Source of the DNA: Muribaculaceae bacterium Isolate-037 (Harlan) | GTDB lineage: Bacteria > Bacteroidota > Bacteroidia > Bacteroidales > Muribaculaceae | DNA length: 64,000 nt | Direction of reading: 5' to 3' | NCBI GenBank assembly: GCA_003762615.1 | Contig: RIAZ01000016.1 | Location: 43,301 to 107,300 of the forward strand | Shown: piece by piece, positions 35,084 to 43,531 of the stretch | Layout of the letters: every line of letters begins with the position of its first letter | How positions within the stretch are numbered: the stretch's first letter is position 1 | The notes under the pieces: generated by a model | Database searches by the model: none | What the model saw: the letters and a program-made list of their open reading frames with translations, nothing else | Told to the model about the DNA's origin: nothing | Translations under genes and position numbers: made by a program

Positions 35084-36994
35084 ATGTCAAAACAACTAAT
35101 TTCGGCACTCGTGTTTTCGCTGAGCGTTACCCTCTCTATTGGAGCACAGTCAGTATATCCCGGACAATTTGAAGGGAAGTTTGCCGTGACAGACGTAGCT
35201 ACTCCGGCTGTAAAATCCTTTGATTTGAAAGATGTGAGATTGCTCCCTTCTCGTTTTCGTCAGAATATGGAGCGCGATTCTGCATGGATGGTGTCAATCG
35301 ATGTGAATCGTCTCGTCCATTCTTTCCGGAATTCGTCAGGTATATTCGCTTCCCGTGAAGGAGGCTATATGACAGTCAGCAAACTCGGAGGCTGGGAATC
35401 ACTTGATTGCGATTTGCGCGGACATACCACCGGGCATCTCTTGTCTGCCCTCGCTCTAATGTATGCCTCTACTCAATCCCCTCTCTTGAAAGCCAAGGGT
35501 GATAGCATCGTGTCTGCTCTTGCAGAAGTGCAGGCGGCATACGGCAACGGCTATCTGAGTGCCTATCCGGAAGAACTCATCAACCGCAACATTAAAGGAA
35601 ATTCAGTGTGGGCACCATGGTACACTCTCCACAAAATTCTTTCAGGTCTTATTGACCAGTATCTATACACCGATAATCATCAAGCACTTGAGGTTGCAAA
35701 ACGTATGGGAGACTGGGCGTGGAACAAAATATCCCCTCTTTCTGAGGAAACACGTCGCAAGATGATACGTAATGAATTCGGTGGCATAAATGAAGCCTTG
35801 TACAACCTTTTTTCTATGACCGGAGATTCCAATCATCTGAAAGCTGCTGAATTTTTCTATCATAACGACGTGATTGATCCTCTTAAAGAAAAAAAATCAG
35901 ATCTCGGCACAGCTCATACCAATACGTTCATTCCAAAGGTTATCGCAGAAATGCGCCGTTACGAGCTCCTCGGGGACGAAACAAGCTTGGATCTCAGCAG
36001 ATTCTTTTGGGACACAATGATTGATAACCATGTCTTTGCGCCCGGGTGCTTAAGCGATAAGGAACATTATTTCAATCCCACAGACATGGCAAAGCACATA
36101 TCCGGCTACACCGGAGAGACCTGTTGCACGTATAATATGTTGAAACTTTCTCGACATCTCTTCTGCAACTCACCTTCCGGGAAAATAGCTGATTATTACG
36201 AACGTGCATTGTATAACCATATCTTAGGACAGCAAAATCCGGAAACCGGTATGGTGCATTATTTCCTACCCTTACAGACAGGATGTTTCAAAGTCTACAG
36301 CACTCCGGAAAATTCATTCTGGTGTTGCGTAGGAAGTGGATTTGAAAATCACGCAAAATATACAGAGAGTATCTACTTTCATGACGATAATTCTTTATAT
36401 GTCAACCTATTTATCCCATCAACTGTCAATTGGTCAGACAAAGGCATAACGTTGAGACAGAATAGTTCCTTTCCTGAATCGGAGATTGTAGAATTCACTG
36501 TCTCCGCTGATTCTTCCATAAGAACGTCAATCAAGCTGCGCAGACCGTCATGGGCAGACAAACCCATTGTAAAAGTCAATGGAAAAAAAGTAAAGATATC
36601 TTCCGGAGATTACATTATCCTTGACCGCATCTGGAAATCCGGAGATAAAGTGGAGTTGACACTCCCGATGTCTCTTCATGTGGAACGCGTGAAAGGCAAC
36701 GATTCTCTCGGAGCCATATTTTATGGTCCAGTATTACTTGCAGGAGAACTCGGAACTGACGGCATTGAATCCCCTGCGCCCACTTCAAATCCATCCCTCT
36801 ATAACGACTACTATACATACGACTATAAAATCCCCGATGGCCTTAAATCATCTCTCCGGATTTCCGGAGAGATGCCGCAATTGGTGCGACAAGGCTCTTC
36901 TCTTAAATTCGTGTCGAAAGAAGGTGACTCTCTCCTACCTTTTTATGACATGCATGACCAAAGGTATGTTGTTTATTGGAATCTTAACGAATAA
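35084..36994 (+). CDS. GH127/GH146-type beta-L-arabinofuranosidase
   Basis: A 636-residue secreted enzyme of the former DUF1680 family, with a signal peptide (LISALVFSLSVTLSIGAQ). An (alpha/alpha)6 barrel carries LRGHTTGHLLSALALMYAST and the metal/nucleophile centre. That centre is GETCCTYNMLKLS (Glu and Cys) and later FWCCVGSGFENH (two Cys), matching the Glu plus three Cys zinc site of GH127 enzymes, where one Cys is the nucleophile. The C-terminus is beta-sandwich. It should release beta-L-arabinofuranose, as found in pectic arabinan, extensin or arabinogalactan decoration. Confidence 0.87.
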   Translation: MSKQLISALVFSLSVTLSIGAQSVYPGQFEGKFAVTDVATPAVKSFDLKDVRLLPSRFRQNMERDSAWMVSIDVNRLVHSFRNSSGIFASREGGYMTVSKLGGWESLDCDLRGHTTGHLLSALALMYASTQSPLLKAKGDSIVSALAEVQAAYGNGYLSAYPEELINRNIKGNSVWAPWYTLHKILSGLIDQYLYTDNHQALEVAKRMGDWAWNKISPLSEETRRKMIRNEFGGINEALYNLFSMTGDSNHLKAAEFFYHNDVIDPLKEKKSDLGTAHTNTFIPKVIAEMRRYELLGDETSLDLSRFFWDTMIDNHVFAPGCLSDKEHYFNPTDMAKHISGYTGETCCTYNMLKLSRHLFCNSPSGKIADYYERALYNHILGQQNPETGMVHYFLPLQTGCFKVYSTPENSFWCCVGSGFENHAKYTESIYFHDDNSLYVNLFIPSTVNWSDKGITLRQNSSFPESEIVEFTVSADSSIRTSIKLRRPSWADKPIVKVNGKKVKISSGDYIILDRIWKSGDKVELTLPMSLHVERVKGNDSLGAIFYGPVLLAGELGTDGIESPAPTSNPSLYNDYYTYDYKIPDGLKSSLRISGEMPQLVRQGSSLKFVSKEGDSLLPFYDMHDQRYVVYWNLNE

Positions 36995-37012
36995 CCACTC
37001 TTGAAAACGATT

Positions 37013-38878
37013 ATGAAAAGGACTCTGATCTCAGCTATGCTGACTTTACCGATCATCGCATCCGGACAGACTTTGAGGCTATATTCCCCATCCGGCAACA
37101 ATACCGTGACGTTCTCCAAGGATGGCAAGGATCTGACTTATTCAGTCAACCGCAATGACACTCCTGTGATACTCCCCTCCCGTGCCGGACTCAATGTAGA
37201 TAACCGTGTATGGGAGATGGCTCTCGGCAAACGGGATCTGAAGCAAACTGACTCATGGATGGATCTGCTTGAAGTGGATTCCATCACGTATCATACTCCC
37301 GTCGATACCGTATGGCATCCTCTATATGGGGAGAGATCCACAGTGAGCGACAGATATAATTCCGCGACACTCCACATGAGCCGTCACGACAAATCCAAAT
37401 ATCGTCTTGACGTGCAGGTGCGTGCTTACGATGAAGGGATAGCATTCCGGTATTTCTTCCCGGAACACCCCGACGCTATATTCCACAAGGTGAACGACGA
37501 CCTAACTTCGTATTCATTCCCTGTCGGCACGAAGGCTTGGAGCGAACAATGGGCACAAGCCACTTTTGATGTAGGACCTGTCGACTCGATAACCCGTCCC
37601 GTGGAACGTGCGCTCACACTCCAACTCCCCGACAACAGATCCTGGGTGGCTCTATTGGATGCAGATGTCGACGATTGGTGTCTCACAAAATACGTGGCTG
37701 ACCCTAATAGCCAATCCACCTTACGCTCCGTGATGTATTCTCCAGTGGATATTGTGACGTACTACGCCACTCCATGGAAAATAATAATGATCGCCGACTC
37801 TCCGGGAGAATTGATTGAGAACAACGACATAGTGCTAAATCTGAACCCTCCTTGCGAAATCAACGATACCGATTTCATAAAACCGGGTAAGATAATGCGT
37901 ACCCCACGCATCGACACTCAGCTCGGAATACAGACCATTGACTTCTGTGCCGAACACAATATCCCGTACATGCTCTACGACTGGCAATGGTATATGCCCT
38001 GCACCAGTCATGACGGCGATGCAACAAAGATTGTTGATAAACTTGACCTCCACCGCGTCATTGAGTATGGCAAGCAGAAGGGTGTCGGTGTATGGCTCTA
38101 CGTCAACCAACACGCTTTGCAGAAACAGATGGATGAGCTTTTCCCCCTGCTGAAGCAATGGGGCGTCGTGGGCGTAAAATCCGGATTCGTGCAATATGCC
38201 TCCCACAGATGGACCACTTGGCTGCACGATATGGTGAGGAAAGCTGCCGCAAACGGGCTTATGATGAACATTCATGATGAATTCCGTCCGTCAGGCTTCT
38301 CCCGCACATATCCCAACCTGCTCACTCAGGAAGGCATCTGCGGCAATGAGGAATGGCCCGACGCCACTCATAATGTGACTCTTCCGTTCACCCGTATGAT
38401 AAACGGTGCCGCCGACTACACTATCTGCTACTTCGATAAGCGTCTGAAAAACACCCATGCCCACCAATTGGCGGCATCCTTAGTGTTCTACTCCCCGCTC
38501 CAGACAATATTCTGGTATGACGATCCGTCACGCTATCACAGAGAGAAAGAGATCAGCTGGTTTGAAAATCTCGCCACCACATTCGACGACTCAAAGGTCA
38601 TATCCGGATATCCGGGGGAGTCAATCGTAATGGCGCGGCGGAAAGGTGACGTATGGTTTGCTGCCGCTATGACCAACAATGAGGCGTCGACACAGACAAT
38701 ACCTCTCACATTCCTTACCCCCGGAAAAAGATACAAGGCATATATATATACCGATGACATGAGCGTAAAAACAGCCACTCACGTCGGCTGTCAAGAACGC
38801 ACAGTTGTGTCTACCGATAATCTATCTTTCGACCTACTGCCAAAAGGTGGTGTCGCAATACGTTTTGAATTAATGTGA
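37013..38878 (+). CDS. GH97 family glycoside hydrolase
   Basis: The first ATG is at 37013 (a TTG 12 bp upstream is in frame). The 621-residue protein has a signal peptide ending at ASG. An N-terminal super-sandwich follows, with MALGKRDLKQTDSWMDLL. A TIM barrel follows with YMLYDWQWYMPC and the GH97 hallmark MNIHDEFRPSGFSRTYPNLLTQEGICGNEEW. At the barrel position where retaining GH97 galactosidases have an aspartate nucleophile, this protein reads VVGVKSGFVQ, so it fits the inverting (SusB-like) or a variant group. It acts on alpha-glucosyl or alpha-galactosyl ends. Confidence 0.85.
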   Translation: MKRTLISAMLTLPIIASGQTLRLYSPSGNNTVTFSKDGKDLTYSVNRNDTPVILPSRAGLNVDNRVWEMALGKRDLKQTDSWMDLLEVDSITYHTPVDTVWHPLYGERSTVSDRYNSATLHMSRHDKSKYRLDVQVRAYDEGIAFRYFFPEHPDAIFHKVNDDLTSYSFPVGTKAWSEQWAQATFDVGPVDSITRPVERALTLQLPDNRSWVALLDADVDDWCLTKYVADPNSQSTLRSVMYSPVDIVTYYATPWKIIMIADSPGELIENNDIVLNLNPPCEINDTDFIKPGKIMRTPRIDTQLGIQTIDFCAEHNIPYMLYDWQWYMPCTSHDGDATKIVDKLDLHRVIEYGKQKGVGVWLYVNQHALQKQMDELFPLLKQWGVVGVKSGFVQYASHRWTTWLHDMVRKAAANGLMMNIHDEFRPSGFSRTYPNLLTQEGICGNEEWPDATHNVTLPFTRMINGAADYTICYFDKRLKNTHAHQLAASLVFYSPLQTIFWYDDPSRYHREKEISWFENLATTFDDSKVISGYPGESIVMARRKGDVWFAAAMTNNEASTQTIPLTFLTPGKRYKAYIYTDDMSVKTATHVGCQERTVVSTDNLSFDLLPKGGVAIRFELM

Positions 38879-38894
38879 CATTTTTTTGATGTGA

Positions 38895-38940
38895 AGGGCA
38901 CCTTGCGGAATCGATTCTGCAAGGTGCCTTTTCTATTTTT
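38895..38940 (+). terminator. Terminator after GH97
   Basis: GGCACCTTGC (38897-38906) pairs with GCAAGGTGCC (38919-38928), followed by TTTTCTATTTTT. Confidence 0.8.
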
Positions 38941-39086
38941 AGTGATCCCTGAAATAGCACCCGAAAACAACACCTAAAAACAACTTAGGGGTAATTTTCA
39001 TTGCGATAATGTGCATTTTTTCATCATTCAATCTATTTCTTATCCTATTTGAATGATTATCGCACGTCAGTATTAGAATTTTGAAT

Positions 39087-39094
39087 TATCTTTG
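39087..39094 (+). promoter_or_regulatory. -7 box of the double GH43 gene
   Basis: TATCTTTG, an exact TAnnTTTG match, 66 bp before the start at 39160. Confidence 0.5.
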
Positions 39095-39159
39095 CCAAAG
39101 AAGTGGCATCAGCCTCTCTAAAATTTGTAACTAAACCAACAACGACTTTAAAATTCATA

Positions 39160-41067
39160 ATGAAAGACCGAAACATTTTCAGAAATTTTATTGCGGCATC
39201 ATGCCTTGCAGCCCTCGCAATGCCTGCCCTGGCACAGCAATCCCCAATGAACGCTTATCTCTTTGCCTATTTCACCGGTAATGATAAGAGAGATGAATCA
39301 ATCAAGTTCGCTGTCAGCCGCGATGGAGTGAACTTCACTGCCCTCAACGACAACGCCCCGATAATCGACTCACGTCTTATCAGCGAGACCGGCGGCGTGA
39401 GAGACCCGCACATCATACGCTCCGAGGATGGGAAGCATTTCTATATGGTCGTGACCGACATGGTATGTGCCAACGGTTGGGACTCAAACCGTGGTCTGAC
39501 CCTATTGAAATCGGACGACCTCGTAAACTGGACCCCCTCTGTCATAAATATCCAGAAAAGATACAAAGGTCATGAGAAACTGAAGAGAGTATGGGCTCCA
39601 CAGACAATATATGACCATGATGCCGGGAAATATATGGTGTATTGGTCGATGCAGCATGGCGACGGTCCGGATATAATCTACTACGCCTACACCAATGACG
39701 ACTTCACGGATTTCATCGGCAAACCGAAACCACTCTTCATACCTAAGAATAAGAAATCGTGTATCGATGGCGACATTGTGTATAAGGATGGTGCCTACCA
39801 CATGTTCTACAAGACCGAAGGTCACGGCAACGGCATAAAGAAGGCCACCACCAACAAACTGACCTCCGGAAAATGGACTGAATATGACGACTATAAGCAG
39901 CAGACGGATAAGGCTGTCGAGGGTGCCGGCGTGTTTAAGCTCATTGACTCCGACAAATACATACTGATGTATGACGTGTATATGGATGGTAAATATCAGT
40001 TTACCGAGTCTACTGACCTCGACAACTTCAAGGTGATCGACTCATCCGTATCAATGGACTTCCATCCGCGCCACGGAAGCGTGATGCAGATCACGGATGA
40101 GGAGTATGACCGTCTGACAAAGGCATTCCCCTCCTATCTAAAGGGGGCATCCAATCCGGTGCTGCCGCAATTCCATGCCGACCCGGAGATAATGTATTCG
40201 GAAAAGACCGGCAAATATTACATCTACTCCACCACCGACGGTTATCCCGGTTGGGGCGGCTCCTACTATACCTGCTACTCTTCGCCCGACCTGAAGGACT
40301 GGCAGTATGAGGGCGTCACTCTCGACACTGCAACGGATCAGGTGCCATGGGCTAACGGCAACGCATGGGCTCCCGCTATAGAGGAGAAGAAAATCAACGG
40401 TGATTACAAGTATTTCCTCTATTTCAGTGCAAATCCTGTCACCGACAATGGCAAGCAGATAGGCGTGGCTGTTGCCGACAACCCGACAGGTCCGTTCAAG
40501 GCTCTCGACAAGCCGATAATCACAGAGTCGCCTGTCGGTCATGGTCAGCAGATTGATGTAGACGTGTTCACCGACCCCGCAAGTGGGAAATCATATCTCT
40601 ATTGGGGCAATGGCTACATGGCAGGTGCCGAGCTGAACGACGATATGCTCTCAATCAAGCCGGAGACTATCACCGTGATGACACCCGAGGGGGGCACACT
40701 CGCCGACTACAACTTCCGCGAGGCTCCATACGTGATCTATCGCAATGGCACGTACTATTTCATGTGGTCGGTAGATGATACCGGTTCACCCAACTATCAT
40801 GTGGCATACGGCACCTCCGACTCTCCTCTCGGTAAGATAACCGTGGCAGAGAATCCCGTGATTCTCTCCCAGATAGGGAAACGCATCGGCACCGCCCATA
40901 ACTCTGCCCTCAACATCCCCGGCACCGATGACTGGATCACTGTCTACCACCGCATCAACCCTGCATATAAAGAGGGCAAATACTCACCGGGCACACACCG
41001 CGAGGTATGCATCGACCGCCTGATATTCAACCCCGACGGCACAATAATGCCCACCACACCGCAATAA
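39160..41067 (+). CDS. Secreted tandem GH43-GH43 protein
   Basis: The ATG at 39160 gives a signal peptide (IAASCLAALAMPALAQQ) after an A-rich leader. Two five-bladed propellers follow. The first (around 25-310) has GGVRDPHIIRSEDGKHFYMV as the base-Asp blade and KRVWAPQTIYDHDAGKYMVYWS. The second (around 330-630) has FHADPEIMYSEKTGKYYIY, NAWAPAIEEK, QQIDVDVFTDP and FREAPYVIYRNGTYYFMWS. Two GH43 domains in one chain suggests two linked activities on arabinose- or galactose-bearing side chains. It has its own promoter and terminator. Confidence 0.85.
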   Translation: MKDRNIFRNFIAASCLAALAMPALAQQSPMNAYLFAYFTGNDKRDESIKFAVSRDGVNFTALNDNAPIIDSRLISETGGVRDPHIIRSEDGKHFYMVVTDMVCANGWDSNRGLTLLKSDDLVNWTPSVINIQKRYKGHEKLKRVWAPQTIYDHDAGKYMVYWSMQHGDGPDIIYYAYTNDDFTDFIGKPKPLFIPKNKKSCIDGDIVYKDGAYHMFYKTEGHGNGIKKATTNKLTSGKWTEYDDYKQQTDKAVEGAGVFKLIDSDKYILMYDVYMDGKYQFTESTDLDNFKVIDSSVSMDFHPRHGSVMQITDEEYDRLTKAFPSYLKGASNPVLPQFHADPEIMYSEKTGKYYIYSTTDGYPGWGGSYYTCYSSPDLKDWQYEGVTLDTATDQVPWANGNAWAPAIEEKKINGDYKYFLYFSANPVTDNGKQIGVAVADNPTGPFKALDKPIITESPVGHGQQIDVDVFTDPASGKSYLYWGNGYMAGAELNDDMLSIKPETITVMTPEGGTLADYNFREAPYVIYRNGTYYFMWSVDDTGSPNYHVAYGTSDSPLGKITVAENPVILSQIGKRIGTAHNSALNIPGTDDWITVYHRINPAYKEGKYSPGTHREVCIDRLIFNPDGTIMPTTPQ

Positions 41068-41090
41068 CCCTCAATCAAAACCTACAATAG

Positions 41091-41136
41091 CACGGAGTCT
41101 GTATGGAAATTACCATACGGGCTCCGTGTTCTATTT
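41091..41136 (+). terminator. Terminator after the double GH43 gene
   Basis: CACGGAG (41091-41097) pairs with CTCCGTG (41122-41128), with inner GTATGG/CCATAC, followed by a T-rich tract. Confidence 0.75.
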
Positions 41137-41183
41137 TGATATATATTTTATTCCAATTTGATATATATTTGGATTTTTTATTA

Positions 41184-41191
41184 TATCTTTG
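41184..41191 (+). promoter_or_regulatory. -7 box of the TPR regulator gene
   Basis: TATCTTTG, exact TAnnTTTG. A TTTG at 41157-41160 lies 23 bp upstream, slightly far for a -33 element. Confidence 0.45.
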
Positions 41192-41244
41192 TCAAGTGAA
41201 ATCTTGAAAAATTAAGATTAAAACCCACCATAGTAATTCTTGAC

Positions 41245-42972
41245 ATGTCAAAAAGCATCCGCATACTGCAATCATTGATCATCTGCATGATATTCTCATG
41301 CTGCAATAATTCCAATTACGATTCCTCTCTGGCAAGACTGGAGAATTTATCATCCATCTCCCCTTCCGAGGCATTGGATTCATTGTATGCCATTGATTAT
41401 GATAAGCTGTCAGCCTCCGACAAGCATTATCATGACTTCCTTTCCGTAAAGATTGCGGATAAGGCATACATGACACACACGTCTGACAGTCTTATCCTGA
41501 AAGTGATTGATTTTGAATCCAATCACCGCAGCAACGGCCGTTATGCCGAGGCATTATACTATGGAGGGAGAGTCTACAGCGACTTGGGGGATTATCCGAC
41601 GGCATTAAGCTACTTCCAAAAAGCCCTGGAGAATCTCTCACCAGACCCATCCAACGATTTCATGAAGGCCAATATACATAGCCAATACGGACGCCTGCTC
41701 ACATCTATGCGCCTTTATAACGAGGCGATACCCCATATTGAGAGCTCCTTACAAATAAGCAGACTGCAAAAGGATACCGTCAATATAATATACGATCTGC
41801 AACTCCTTGGCGGGACATGCTTTTTGGCAAAGAACTATAACTTGGCAGAACAATATTTTAAAGAGGCATTGCAACTCAGCTACAATCAACCGCCATTTCA
41901 TTCTGCAAAATCATTGATGTATCTGGCAGTAATAAAAGCCAAGTCCGGACAAAATGACTCAGCCCTGTCATTAATAAGGGATATTCCTGACAAAGTGAAA
42001 TCAACAATACGTAACGATGCTCTCGCCTACGCATCCGACATATACCTTAAAGCAGGTATAGTTGACACTGCATATCTGTATGCTCATGAGATAGTCAACA
42101 GTCCCGATTCCGCTCCGAGAGAGATAGGGTATCAGGTCCTGCTCTCCCCAAAATTAAAAAATATCATATCCCTTGACTCCATATATAAGTATCTGGAAGA
42201 GTATCGGAATCGGCTTGAGAATTTCTATGATGAGAATGAGATACAATTGGCAATTACGCAGCAGACACAGTATAATTATCAGATGCATGATCGGGATAAG
42301 GAGAGGGCGGAGAATGCCTATATAGTGTTGATGTGGGTATTGGTGGCTGTGTTGGTGGTCTCTGCCTCACTTATTATCGGTATCCTTTATTTCAAGAACA
42401 GGAATAAGTCAAATATCATCAAATTTCAGGATGCCCTAAAGAATATAGAGGAACTGAAAGATGAACTGAACGAGGCATTAAAAGCAAACGAGACATCAGA
42501 ATCTGACGTTTCCGATGTGCCCTCATCATTACAGAATTTTAAAGAGAGGGAGATTAAACTTCGCCAACAACTGAAAGATGAACTTCTCTCTTTATACGAG
42601 AATGTTGACGAGAATAAAGAAATCCCTCTTGAGATTCTTCAATCTGAAGTTTATCGGAAGCTTCAGACGTTGATAACCGATGGAAAAATCATAAAGGATA
42701 ATGACCCAATCTGGAAAGAGCTTGAGGAAACGGTACTGACCTGTTCGCCAAAATTCATCTCCAACCTCAACCTGCTTACTTTAGGGAACCTGACCACGAT
42801 AGAGCTACAGACAGCCCTTCTTATAAAGTGTGGCGTGAGACCCTCTCAGATGGCAATTATATTTGGGAAAAGCAACGGAACGATTGTTTCCAGAAGAGAA
42901 TCACTCTGCATGAAGGTTCTCGGCAAAAAAATGGGAGTCAAAGTCATTGACGCAATAATCCGCTTATTATAA
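41245..42972 (+). CDS. TPR-containing membrane regulator with C-terminal helix-turn-helix
   Basis: A 575-residue protein. The N-terminus is a signal sequence with a Cys pair (MIFSCCNN), possibly a lipobox. About residues 30-340 are tetratricopeptide repeats on the outer side (YAEALYYGGRVYSDLGDYPTALSYFQKAL and others). One membrane helix (IVLMWVLVAVLVVSASLIIGILYF, around 355-378), a coiled coil and a LuxR-like helix-turn-helix follow. The last reads LTTIELQTALLIKCGVRPSQMAIIFGKSNGTIVSRRESLCMKVLG, around 515-558. It thus couples an outside signal to DNA binding in one chain. It lies directly upstream of the peptide cluster and is probably its regulator. Confidence 0.8.
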   Translation: MSKSIRILQSLIICMIFSCCNNSNYDSSLARLENLSSISPSEALDSLYAIDYDKLSASDKHYHDFLSVKIADKAYMTHTSDSLILKVIDFESNHRSNGRYAEALYYGGRVYSDLGDYPTALSYFQKALENLSPDPSNDFMKANIHSQYGRLLTSMRLYNEAIPHIESSLQISRLQKDTVNIIYDLQLLGGTCFLAKNYNLAEQYFKEALQLSYNQPPFHSAKSLMYLAVIKAKSGQNDSALSLIRDIPDKVKSTIRNDALAYASDIYLKAGIVDTAYLYAHEIVNSPDSAPREIGYQVLLSPKLKNIISLDSIYKYLEEYRNRLENFYDENEIQLAITQQTQYNYQMHDRDKERAENAYIVLMWVLVAVLVVSASLIIGILYFKNRNKSNIIKFQDALKNIEELKDELNEALKANETSESDVSDVPSSLQNFKEREIKLRQQLKDELLSLYENVDENKEIPLEILQSEVYRKLQTLITDGKIIKDNDPIWKELEETVLTCSPKFISNLNLLTLGNLTTIELQTALLIKCGVRPSQMAIIFGKSNGTIVSRRESLCMKVLGKKMGVKVIDAIIRLL

Positions 42973-42996
42973 GCAATTTAACCTCTTATAAAAAAA

Positions 42997-43020
42997 TGAC
43001 GGGTGTGTACCCGTCATTTT
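42997..43020 (+). terminator. Terminator after the TPR regulator
   Basis: TGACGGG (42997-43003) pairs with CCCGTCA (43010-43016), followed by TTTTT. Its 3' arm is also the first unit of the 11-bp repeat. Confidence 0.65.
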
Positions 43021-43049
43021 TCCGTCATTTTTCCGTCATTTTTCCGTCA
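43011..43049 (+). promoter_or_regulatory. Four 11-bp tandem repeats (CCGTCATTTTT), probable operator
   Basis: CCGTCA begins at 43011, 43022, 43033 and 43044, exactly 11 bp apart, so all units lie on one face of the helix. The array ends 8 bp before the -33 box of the peptide-cluster promoter. Binding by the adjacent TPR/HTH regulator is inferred. Confidence 0.65.
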
Positions 43050-43056
43050 TCGTTTT

Positions 43057-43089
43057 TTTGTACTTTCCTTAATAATATTCATAATTTTG
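43057..43089 (+). promoter_or_regulatory. Promoter of the peptide export cluster
   Basis: TTTG (43057-43060) and TAATTTTG (43082-43089) are 21 bp apart, 24 bp before the ATG at 43113. Confidence 0.65.
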
Positions 43090-43112
43090 CGGAAACTAAA
43101 TCGAAATAACAC

Positions 43113-43481
43113 ATGAAAAAAGTTTCCACATTAACATTCATCATCACCTTGATGATTTCAACCCTGTTTTCCAAATCAGCAATAGCAGAGAATCAGGATA
43201 CCTATAACGTACCTATGCAAAAGGTAGAGTCCTATAAGATTGACCGTGATGGTCGCAGATCAATTGCCCATCCTATAATCTGCGTCATCAATAGGGATGG
43301 TACTGTGTCAGGGATACAACCGGAAGAGATTAACACTTACGAGATATGGGATAATACCGGTGAGATATGCATTATGTCAAGCTCCTCTCCCAAAGAATTC
43401 ACAGATTTTATTTTCACATATCCCGACAACTATCAAATAAGAATCACGGCAGATGATTTCTATCTGATAGGTCGTCTGTAA
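43113..43481 (+). CDS. Small secreted protein, first gene of the peptide cluster
   Basis: A 122-residue protein with a signal peptide (LTFIITLMISTLFSKSAIAE, residues 7-26). The mature part is beta-strand rich (YKIDRDGRRSIAHPIICVINRDGTVSG, FIFTYPDNYQIRITADDFYLIGRL), like a small Ig-type or carrier domain. No family is recognised. It begins the presumed operon with the VKOR-thioredoxin gene, which starts 50 bp later. It might be an accessory or immunity protein; the sequence does not decide this. Confidence 0.6.
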   Translation: MKKVSTLTFIITLMISTLFSKSAIAENQDTYNVPMQKVESYKIDRDGRRSIAHPIICVINRDGTVSGIQPEEINTYEIWDNTGEICIMSSSSPKEFTDFIFTYPDNYQIRITADDFYLIGRL

Positions 43482-43531
43482 ATTCCAGAATAATTGAATT
43501 CCCATAGTATATAAACCCATAAGCTAATCTC

